Assembly: GCA_029865405.1 (NCBI GenBank)
Contig: JAOUGZ010000157.1
Coordinates: forward strand, 1 to 6,495
DNA from: Betaproteobacteria bacterium
Lineage (GTDB): Bacteria; Pseudomonadota; Gammaproteobacteria; Burkholderiales; SG8-39
DNA: 6,495 nt
Reading direction: 5' to 3'
The notes beneath the pieces are model-generated. The model saw nothing but the letters and a program-made list of their open reading frames with translations, did not search any database and was not told where the DNA came from. Position numbers and translations under genes: made by a program. This document shows positions 1 through 5,005 of this stretch, in pieces (the first letter of the stretch is position 1; every line of letters begins with the position of its first letter).

Positions 1-247
1 AGCGCCCCTTGTCCGTGAACTCGATCTGCAGGACGGTCTCGGCGCCGGTGCGGATGCGTTCGCCCGCATACACGGGATCTCCCGCCGCGAGCTTGCGCGC
101 GGGAGCGCCCGGCGCCTCGGCATGGCCGATCTGCTCGCCCGTCAATCGCAACACGCGGCCGATGGAAGGCGCCGCGGCCTCGGCCAGGGCCGGCAGCAAC
201 GCGAGGCTCAGAACGACCAGCTTGATGCCGATAGCGTGCAGTGTCAT
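1..247 (-). CDS. FecR-domain secreted protein, N-terminal part (runs off left edge)
   Basis: This reading frame enters from the left edge; 82 N-terminal residues are visible and the stop lies outside the window. The ATG at 247 is preceded 7 nt upstream by a good Shine-Dalgarno, AGGGAG on the minus strand (plus 255-260), which fixes the start. Residues 1 to about 25 form a signal peptide: a hydrophobic core (LVVLSLALLPALA) ending in small residues AEAAA. What follows matches the start of a FecR domain: GRVLRLTGE (30-38), then LAAGDPVYAGERIRTG (53-68), then LQIEFTDKGR (73-82). In this family the pattern is 'G.V....G...R......L..GD.VY.GD.I.TG......I.F.D'. FecR domains occur in periplasmic sensors of TonB-linked signalling, but also in many stand-alone secreted proteins with LysM or other domains; which type this is cannot be told from the fragment. 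The signal peptide, rather than a cytoplasmic N-terminus, argues against a classical FecR anti-sigma regulator. The gene is divergent from the membrane spermidine-synthase-like gene. Confidence 0.8.
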   Translation of the reverse strand, partial: MTLHAIGIKLVVLSLALLPALAEAAAPSIGRVLRLTGEQIGHAEAPGAPARKLAAGDPVYAGERIRTGAETVLQIEFTDKGR

Positions 248-254
248 CCGCGGG

Positions 255-274
255 CTCCCTGACGATTTATTATC
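255..274 (-). promoter_or_regulatory. Candidate -10 and Shine-Dalgarno of the FecR-domain gene
   Basis: On the minus strand GATAAT (plus 269-274) matches the sigma-70 -10 consensus at five of six positions. It would start transcription near 262, giving a leader of about 15 nt that carries AGGGAG (plus 255-260), 7 nt before the ATG at 247. No good -35 is visible; TTGTGA at plus 294-299 is a weak candidate with a 19-nt spacer. The AT-only core stands out in a GC-rich window. The -10 is inferred; the Shine-Dalgarno is convincing. Confidence 0.45.
268..273 (+). promoter_or_regulatory. Candidate -10 of the membrane spermidine-synthase-like gene
   Basis: TATTAT matches the -10 consensus at five of six positions and lies exactly seven bases before the A of the ATG at 280, so the predicted first base of the mRNA is the start codon itself. 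There is no Shine-Dalgarno before that ATG, which fits a leaderless mRNA. No recognisable -35 is found at 16-18 nt spacing. The element occupies almost the same bases as the opposing -10 of the FecR-domain gene. Confidence 0.35.
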
Positions 275-279
275 CACCA

Positions 280-1848
280 ATGCGCGCCTGGCATCACAAG
301 TTCGCGATCCTGAGCTCGGTCACGCTGACCGGCATGGCGGTCCTGATCATCGAGATCACCGCCACGCGCATGCTGGCGCCCTACTTCGGCAGTTCTGTCT
401 TCACCCTGTCGAGCGTGATCGGCGTCGTGCTGGCCGCGCTCGGCCTGGGCTACTACGCCGGCGGCGTGCTCGCCGACCGCAAACCCTGCGAGCGCTGGTT
501 CTTCTCCCTGATCGCCATCGCAGGGTTCCTGGTTCTGCTGCTGCAGCTGCTCAACGCGGTCGTGTTGCCGCGCATCGCGTACCGGCTGTCGCTGGTCGAC
601 GGTCCGCTGATCGTATCCCTGCTCATGTTCTTCCTGCCCGCACTGTTCCTGGCGATGCTGTCGCCATTCGCGATCACGCTGTTGCATGCGCGCAAGGCCG
701 CGGCGGGCGTGGGCAATGCGTCGGGCCTGGTGTTCTTCTGGTCCACGCTGGGCAGCATTGCCGGTAGCCTGGCTACGGGCTTCGTGCTGATCCCGCATTG
801 GGGGATCAGCGACATCATCGTCGGCGTGGGGTCGGGCCTGGTGCTGCTGGGCGGCATCGGACTGCTCGTGACGCGGAGCATGCCCAGGATCGTTCCGGTC
901 GGGGTTGCGCTCCTGGGCCTGATCTGCGGCGCGCTGCTGCGGCAGATCGCCGCGGTGGAGCAGCAAGGCGTCGTCTTCGCCGCCGACGGCCTGTACGAGC
1001 GCATCGTGATACGCGATATGCCGCTGCGAGGCCGCACCGCGCGCGTTCTCTGGCAGGACCACAACGTCAGCGGCGGCCTGTATATGGACGACGGCAGCAT
1101 GGCCTTTGACTACACCAAGTACTTCGATCTGCATCGCCTGTTCACACCCGAGTTGAGGACCGCGCTGGCGATCGGCGGTGGCGCGTACAACGTGCCGCGG
1201 GCCATCCTGCAGGACTCCCCGCAGGCGATCGTGGATGTGGCGGAGATCGATCCGACGCTTCGCGCCCTGGCGCGGCGCTACTTCGCGCTTCCCGAGGACC
1301 CGCGACTGAGAAACCACGTCATCGACGGTCGGCGCTTCCTGCACGACACCGCCGCACGCTACGACCTGATCTTCTCGGATGCCTACGGCTCGTTCGTTTC
1401 CGCGCCTCCACAGTTCGCCACGCGCGAGTTCTTCGGCCTGGCGAAGAGCAGGCTCAAGGAGGACGGCGTGCTGATCGCCAATTTCTACGGCAGCCTGGCC
1501 GCAGACAGCCGGGCGATGATCTATTCCGTGTTGAGGACGATGCGCGGCGTGTTCCCGCAGGTGTACGTCATCGCCACGGTGGATCCTGCGAGCGATGCGC
1601 TGCAGAACTTCATCTTCATCGGCCACAACGCCTCGGACCCGGACAGACGCGTCGAACTGCGGCAAGCGGCCGGCGTCGCGTTCTCCTACCCGATACTGAA
1701 GGAAGTTGCCACGTTGGAGGTGCGCTCGGCCGATGCGCTGCTCGCGTCGTATCCGCTGCTGACCGACGATTTCGCCCCGGTCGAGTATCTTGCGGCGAAC
1801 GCGGTGCGTCGTTACGACGTCTTGCGCGGCCACCGCCCCGACCGCTAG
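280..1848 (+). CDS. Membrane protein with fused spermidine-synthase-like domain
   Basis: Product of 522 aa from the ATG at 280. An in-frame GTG at 241 would add 13 residues and run into the FecR gene; I prefer 280 because the first membrane helix follows at once. About seven hydrophobic helices are visible, near residues 8-28, 40-62, 73-96, 110-135, 148-171, 177-198 and 203-222. From about 231 a soluble Rossmann methyltransferase-like domain of the spermidine synthase superfamily follows: IGGGAYNVPR (298-307), the nucleoside-binding loop; VDVAEIDP (318-325), with the acidic end of beta-2; YDLIFSDAYGS (361-371), where SpeE has its catalytic Asp; and the C-terminal TDDFAPVEYL (495-504) typical of fused membrane/spermidine-synthase proteins. 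True SpeE has GGGDGG and a DE..YHE segment; here these read GGGAYN and DYTKYFD (277-283), so polyamine synthesis is doubtful and the substrate is unknown. The protein should sit in the inner membrane with the C-terminal domain in the cytoplasm. Its stop overlaps that of the convergent beta-barrel gene. Confidence 0.88.
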   Translation: MRAWHHKFAILSSVTLTGMAVLIIEITATRMLAPYFGSSVFTLSSVIGVVLAALGLGYYAGGVLADRKPCERWFFSLIAIAGFLVLLLQLLNAVVLPRIAYRLSLVDGPLIVSLLMFFLPALFLAMLSPFAITLLHARKAAAGVGNASGLVFFWSTLGSIAGSLATGFVLIPHWGISDIIVGVGSGLVLLGGIGLLVTRSMPRIVPVGVALLGLICGALLRQIAAVEQQGVVFAADGLYERIVIRDMPLRGRTARVLWQDHNVSGGLYMDDGSMAFDYTKYFDLHRLFTPELRTALAIGGGAYNVPRAILQDSPQAIVDVAEIDPTLRALARRYFALPEDPRLRNHVIDGRRFLHDTAARYDLIFSDAYGSFVSAPPQFATREFFGLAKSRLKEDGVLIANFYGSLAADSRAMIYSVLRTMRGVFPQVYVIATVDPASDALQNFIFIGHNASDPDRRVELRQAAGVAFSYPILKEVATLEVRSADALLASYPLLTDDFAPVEYLAANAVRRYDVLRGHRPDR

Positions 1849-2942
1849 AGGTCGACGCGCAGCATCATCGTGAAGCCGTACTCGTTGACCTGCTCCTGCG
1901 CCAGCCGCTTGCTGAACGCGAAATTCGCCGTCAGGCCTCTGCCGAAATAGCGCCAGCCGGCGCTGAGCAGCACGCTGTCGGGATCATTCGCCGGCTGCGC
2001 GCCCGTCGCGAACTGCACTTTCTGCGGGTCGCGCGTGTCCTCGTACTGCAGCCCGAAATAGGTCTCCGAGGCGCCGCGGCCGTAAGCGGCCTCGCCGAGC
2101 AGACTGTACTGCTTCACGGTCTGCTTGCTCGCGGACACGGTGGTGCCGAGTGGGGCGCTTTCCACGTAGCCGTCCTGCTCCCGCCTCGTGGCCGTATAGC
2201 CGAGCGCGCTGCTCAGCTTCCAATTGCCCAGGGCCGCGAGATAAGTCAGGTTGGTCGATGCGAAGCCGCGCGTCGCGGCAAACTCGCTGATCACCGCCTG
2301 CGTGGTCAGCGGGCCGGTGCCTACCGTGCGCGACTGGCGGGTATCGAGCTCGCCGTAGCCCAGGAGCAGATCGAGGCTCCAGGCGTCGGACAGCAGATAG
2401 GCGAAGTAGGGATTGACGCTGAAACCTCGCGTCTTCTCGTTGCCGGCGTTGAAGGTCGTCGTGTAGTTGCTCGCCTCATGCCCGAAGGCGAACCCCAGTA
2501 CGTACCGGTCCGCTCGCGTAACGTCGAAGCCGGCGAGGAGGTTGTGGGTGGCGCCATAGAAGGCCGTGCGCTCAAAGTCGTTTTCTAGCGAGTTGGCGGC
2601 CGCGCTGATCCACAGGCTCTCGGTTCCGCGGCCGCTCGCCCCGGTACTGGAGGCCCCGTTGGCCGCGAGGTACTCGAACCCGCCGCGACGCTCTGCGCTC
2701 GCCACCTGCGCGGGTCCGGCCTGGCTCACTCGCTGCGACCGCTTCAGGCGCTGAATGCTGAACAACTGCGCGCGGATGGTACCCACGATGGGCTGCACCT
2801 GCGCCTCCAGCGTGGTCGCGGTAGTAATCGTCTCGCTGGGGGCAGACTGCTCCGGGAGCGTGATCAACGTGAAGGAGAAGGCGGCGCCGGCGTGCAGCAG
2901 CAACGCACATCCGAGAACCTTGCCAAGGATCTTCTGGAGCAC
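1845..2942 (-). CDS. Outer-membrane protein with autotransporter-type beta-barrel, minimal passenger
   Basis: Product of 365 aa from a GTG at 2942. The frame stays open up to 3107, but the GTG is preceded 6 nt upstream by GGGGAG, and a strong promoter overlaps the only upstream ATG (2993), so the upstream part is probably not translated. Residues 1 to about 23 are a signal peptide (KILGK, then VLGCALLLHAGAAFS). Residues 24-108 are a short segment with a likely helical stretch (about 40-75) and a low-complexity Gly/Ser/Ala linker (about 94-106). From about 109 to the end lies a barrel resembling the autotransporter beta-domain: SLWISAAANSLENDF (109-123), alternating strands with Tyr/Phe/Trp girdles, QPANDPDS (316-323), and a last strand ending YGFTMMLRVDL. 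Hydrophobic residues at -3, -5, -7 and -9 fit a Bam recognition signal, but the final residue is Leu instead of Phe/Trp. With at most about 85 residues before the barrel there is no room for a usual passenger. Role unknown. A plain OMP barrel rather than a true type V secretion protein is possible. Confidence 0.85.
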   Translation of the reverse strand: MLQKILGKVLGCALLLHAGAAFSFTLITLPEQSAPSETITTATTLEAQVQPIVGTIRAQLFSIQRLKRSQRVSQAGPAQVASAERRGGFEYLAANGASSTGASGRGTESLWISAAANSLENDFERTAFYGATHNLLAGFDVTRADRYVLGFAFGHEASNYTTTFNAGNEKTRGFSVNPYFAYLLSDAWSLDLLLGYGELDTRQSRTVGTGPLTTQAVISEFAATRGFASTNLTYLAALGNWKLSSALGYTATRREQDGYVESAPLGTTVSASKQTVKQYSLLGEAAYGRGASETYFGLQYEDTRDPQKVQFATGAQPANDPDSVLLSAGWRYFGRGLTANFAFSKRLAQEQVNEYGFTMMLRVDL

Positions 2943-2948
2943 GGTGTT

Positions 2949-2954
2949 CTCCCC
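2949..2954 (-). promoter_or_regulatory. Shine-Dalgarno deciding the beta-barrel gene start
   Basis: GGGGAG on the minus strand lies 6 nt before the GTG at 2942. Upstream candidate starts, including the ATG at 2993, have nothing comparable. The signal peptide begins right at this GTG (basic residues, then a hydrophobic core), which supports the choice. Confidence 0.75.
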
Positions 2955-3005
2955 GACTTGTGGACGCCGCGCCTTTCGCGACGCAAGCAGCATAGTGCAA
3001 GTCGG
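2953..3005. repeat. 8-bp inverted repeat flanking the beta-barrel gene promoter
   Basis: CCGACTTG at 2953-2960 and its exact reverse complement CAAGTCGG at 2998-3005 are separated by 37 bp (45 bp centre to centre). One arm lies in the spacer between the -35 and -10 elements; the other lies in the leader and overlaps two bases of the Shine-Dalgarno. This could be a pair of operator half-sites, or, in read-through RNA from the IclR gene, a stem hiding the ribosome site. Confidence 0.4.
2964..2984 (-). other. Possible 5' hairpin in the beta-barrel gene leader
   Basis: On the minus strand GCGTCGCG (plus 2977-2984) can pair as RNA with CGCGGCGT (plus 2964-2971) over 8 bp, two of them G-U, around a 5-nt loop AAAGG. 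The predicted transcription start is near 2982, so the hairpin would lie at the very 5' end of the mRNA, upstream of the Shine-Dalgarno. No U-run follows, so it is not an intrinsic terminator of the IclR gene. In GC-rich DNA such a stem can arise by chance. Confidence 0.3.
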
Positions 3006-3017
3006 TTCCGGTGACAA
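2989..3017 (-). promoter_or_regulatory. Sigma-70 promoter of the beta-barrel gene
   Basis: On the minus strand TTGTCA (plus 3012-3017, five of six to consensus), a spacer of exactly 17 nt, then TATGCT (plus 2989-2994, four of six). Transcription would begin near 2982, giving a leader of about 40 nt before the GTG at 2942. The -35 sits directly after the stop codon of the IclR gene, so the two minus-strand genes need not be co-transcribed. This is the best promoter in the window. Confidence 0.6.
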
Positions 3018-3019
3018 TG

Positions 3020-3814
3020 CTACGTCGCCCCGATGCGCGCCGCGCGCGCACGATGGCCGACGGACTGCGAGATGCGCTCGGCGGTCTCCTTGATGAGCGG
3101 CCCCCACTGCGCCTTCATGCGGTCTGCGGGCGTGGACAGCGACAGCGCGGCGATCAGCTGGCCGGCGTCATCGCGCACGCCGGCGGCGACGCAGCGCACG
3201 CCGATCTCGGCCTCCTCGTTGTCCGTGGCCCATCCCTGGCGCTGGGTGCGCTCCAGGTCGCGCTCCAGCAGCTGCAGGTTGGAGATGGTGTTGCGCGTAT
3301 GCGCGGCAAGCCCGGTGCGCTTGGCGTACTCGCGCAGGCGCGCAAATCCGTCCTGCAGGAGAAAGAGCTTGCCCGCGGCCGTGATGTGCAGGGCGGCGCG
3401 CGCGCCGATGACGTGCACCACGCGCATGGCCGCGCGGCCCGAGGACGTGCGCTCGACGTAGACGATCTCGTCGTCGTGGCGCACGGACAGATTCACGGTC
3501 TCGCCGGTATGCGCGTGCAGCTCGCGCATCACCGGCAGCGCAAGCTCGCGCACGCTGATCCGGGAGCGCACCATGTTGCCGAGCTCGAGCAACCGCATGC
3601 CGAGGCGGTAGCTGCCCGGTTCGAGGCGATCGACGAGGCGCCCGCCTGCCATCGCCGCCAGAATGCGGTGCGCGGTCGATGGATGCAGCCCGGCGTACTG
3701 CGCGACCTGTTTCAGCCCGAGCGGCTCGGGGTGCGCGGCGAGCACGTCGAGCAGCGTCATCATCCGGTCGATGACCTGGATCGGCCCCTTCTCGTCGCCG
3801 TTTGCCGCGCCCAT
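3020..3814 (-). CDS. IclR-family transcriptional regulator
   Basis: Product of 264 aa, the usual IclR length. Residues about 11-72 are the N-terminal winged helix-turn-helix: IQVIDRMMTLLDVLAAH (12-28), then PLGLKQVAQYAGLHPSTAHR (31-50) with the recognition helix around 44-55, and a wing ending SYRLGMRLLELG. Residues about 80-252 are the effector-binding domain: GARAALHITAAGKLFLL (137-153) and NEEAEIGVRCVAAGVRD (199-215), followed by GQLIAALSLSTPADRM, all family hallmarks. It acts as a dimer on DNA and binds a small organic acid in most studied members. The reading frame remains open on this strand far upstream, but only from the ATG at 3814 does it code for IclR; the rest is antisense to the dehydrogenase. 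There is no clear Shine-Dalgarno; a -10 element lies right before the start. The divergent arrangement with the hydroxy-acid dehydrogenase suggests that it controls that gene and itself; the direction of control (repression or activation) cannot be read from sequence. Confidence 0.93.
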   Translation of the reverse strand: MGAANGDEKGPIQVIDRMMTLLDVLAAHPEPLGLKQVAQYAGLHPSTAHRILAAMAGGRLVDRLEPGSYRLGMRLLELGNMVRSRISVRELALPVMRELHAHTGETVNLSVRHDDEIVYVERTSSGRAAMRVVHVIGARAALHITAAGKLFLLQDGFARLREYAKRTGLAAHTRNTISNLQLLERDLERTQRQGWATDNEEAEIGVRCVAAGVRDDAGQLIAALSLSTPADRMKAQWGPLIKETAERISQSVGHRARAARIGAT

Positions 3815-3822
3815 GGCCGGGG

Positions 3823-3828
3823 ATTCTA
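3823..3828 (-). promoter_or_regulatory. Candidate -10 of the IclR-family regulator gene
   Basis: TAGAAT on the minus strand matches the -10 consensus at five of six positions. Transcription would begin near 3816, leaving about 2 nt before the ATG at 3814, so the mRNA would be nearly leaderless; no Shine-Dalgarno is seen. No -35 resembling TTGACA lies at 16-18 nt, which would fit a promoter needing help from an activator. Confidence 0.4.
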
Positions 3829-3830
3829 TC

Positions 3831-3841
3831 TCACGATGTGA
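3831..3841. promoter_or_regulatory. Candidate operator between the regulator and dehydrogenase genes
   Basis: TCACGATGTGA is a perfect 4-bp inverted repeat around a 3-bp centre, with a further T/A match one base beyond a mismatch on each side. It lies between the two opposed -10 candidates, at about -34 to -24 of the dehydrogenase promoter and -15 to -25 of the regulator promoter, so a bound dimer could affect both. It is the best IclR-type operator candidate in the 51-bp gap; the short arms leave a real chance of coincidence. Confidence 0.4.
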
Positions 3842-3849
3842 AACGCGCG

Positions 3850-3858
3850 TGCTAAGAT
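3850..3858 (+). promoter_or_regulatory. Candidate extended -10 of the dehydrogenase gene
   Basis: TGCTAAGAT reads as an extended -10 (TG, one base, then TAAGAT, four of six to consensus), a form that works with a poor -35. Predicted transcription start is about 3865, one base before the ATG at 3866, so the mRNA would be essentially leaderless. No Shine-Dalgarno precedes the ATG. Confidence 0.4.
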
Positions 3859-3865
3859 CGCCGGC

Positions 3866-5005
3866 ATGCCGGTGGTGACCAACATCGACGACCTGCGCCG
3901 CATGGCGAAAAGGCGCGTCGCCAAGGCGGTGTTCGAGTACGTCGACCGCGGCTCCTACGACGAGCAGACGCTGCGCGCCAATCGCGCCGATCTCGATGCG
4001 CTGCATTTCCGCCAGCGCGTGGGCATCAACGTCGACAATCGCACGACGCGCAGCACGATGGCGGGCGAGGAGGTGGCGATGCCGGTGGCGATCGCCCCGG
4101 TCGGGCTCACCGGCCTGAACTGGGCCGACGGCGAGATCCTCGGCGCGCGCGCCGCGGAGCAGTTCGGCATCCCGTTCACGCTGTCCACGATGTCGATCTG
4201 CTCGATCGAGGATGTGGCGAGCGAGGTGGCGAAGCCCTTCTGGTACCAGCTCTACGTGTTCCGCGACCGCGGCTTCGCCGCCAGCCTCATCGAGCGCGCC
4301 AAGGCGGCAAAATGCTCGGCTCTGGTGCTGACCTTTGACCTGCAGATCCAGGGCCAGCGCCACCGAGACCTGAAGAACGGCCTCACCGTGCCGCCGCGGC
4401 TCACCCCCGGCACCGTTCTCGACGTGATGACCAAGCCCGGCTGGGTGCTGAACGTATTGACAGGCCGGCGCAAGTCCTTCGGCAACCTGGAGGGGCGCAT
4501 TCCCGATGCCAAGAGCCTGACGACCCTGGGGCAGTGGATCGCGGGGCAGTTCGATCCGACGCTCTCCTGGAAGGACGTGGAGTGGGTGAAGAAGCTCTGG
4601 GGCGGCAAGCTGATCCTCAAGGGCATCATGGACGTCGAGGACGCCAAGATCGCGGCCTCGACCGGGGCGGACGCGATCGTGGTGTCGAACCACGGCGGGC
4701 GCCAGCTCGACGGCACCGTGTCGTCGATTCGCGCGCTGCCCGAGGTGGTGCAGGCCGTGGGCGGCAGCATCGAGATCTGGTTCGACGGCGGCATCCGCTC
4801 GGGCCAGGACGTGCTGCGCGCGCTGGCGCTGGGCGCGCGCGGCACGATGATCGGCAAGGCATTCGCCTGGGGCCTCGGCGCCATGGGCGAAGCGGGCGTG
4901 ACCAAGACCCTGGAGATCATCCAGAAGGAGCTCGACGTCAGCATGGCCCTGTGCGGCCTGCGCGACGTCAAGGACGCGAGCCCGTCGATCCTGCGCGGCG
5001 CTTAG
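3866..5005 (+). CDS. lldD: FMN-dependent L-lactate / alpha-hydroxy-acid dehydrogenase
   Basis: Product of 379 aa, a full-length member of the FMN-dependent 2-hydroxy-acid dehydrogenase family (TIM barrel). It oxidises a 2-hydroxy acid, most likely L-lactate, to the 2-keto acid. Aligned by eye to spinach glycolate oxidase, all core residues are present: Tyr25, Tyr130, Asp158, Arg165, Lys252, catalytic His276 and Arg279 in SNHGGRQLDG (274-283), and the FMN-phosphate loop DGGIRSGQDVLRALALGAR (307-325). Two departures: Lys331 replaces the phosphate-binding Arg of 'IGR', and Met109 takes the place of glycolate oxidase Trp108, so a glycolate oxidase role is less likely. Residues about 178-235 form a long insertion in the loop-4 region, the place where membrane-bound mandelate and lactate dehydrogenases carry their membrane segment, suggesting electron transfer to the respiratory chain rather than to oxygen. 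The start MPVVTNIDDLR is typical of Burkholderiales members. It is divergent from the IclR gene, and its 3' end overlaps mnmC by 38 bp. Exact substrate uncertain; the symbol is by family. Confidence 0.9.
   Translation: MPVVTNIDDLRRMAKRRVAKAVFEYVDRGSYDEQTLRANRADLDALHFRQRVGINVDNRTTRSTMAGEEVAMPVAIAPVGLTGLNWADGEILGARAAEQFGIPFTLSTMSICSIEDVASEVAKPFWYQLYVFRDRGFAASLIERAKAAKCSALVLTFDLQIQGQRHRDLKNGLTVPPRLTPGTVLDVMTKPGWVLNVLTGRRKSFGNLEGRIPDAKSLTTLGQWIAGQFDPTLSWKDVEWVKKLWGGKLILKGIMDVEDAKIAASTGADAIVVSNHGGRQLDGTVSSIRALPEVVQAVGGSIEIWFDGGIRSGQDVLRALALGARGTMIGKAFAWGLGAMGEAGVTKTLEIIQKELDVSMALCGLRDVKDASPSILRGA

Noticed and set aside
9..767. Plus-strand frame of 252 residues across the FecR-domain gene and the start of the membrane gene.
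   Set aside because: It overlaps both supported genes out of frame, and its protein turns Arg-rich with no domain or start signal.
244..1833. A 529-residue open frame on the minus strand opposite the membrane spermidine-synthase-like gene.
   Set aside because: Its protein is a low-complexity mix of Arg, Gln, His, Asp and Ala with no recognisable domain; the plus frame has clear membrane helices and family motifs. It is a codon-bias shadow.
1839..1854. Stem CGACC/GGTCG around the shared stop codons, considered as a bidirectional terminator.
   Set aside because: Only 5 bp with no U-run on either side.
2973..2978. Short T-run CTTTC near 2973-2977 as part of a terminator for the minus-strand iclR transcript.
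   Set aside because: On the minus strand it is an A-run inside the loop of a hairpin, not a U-run after one.
2993..2995. ATG at 2993 as start of the beta-barrel gene.
   Set aside because: No Shine-Dalgarno, overlaps the predicted -10 element, and would place about 17 extra residues before the signal peptide.
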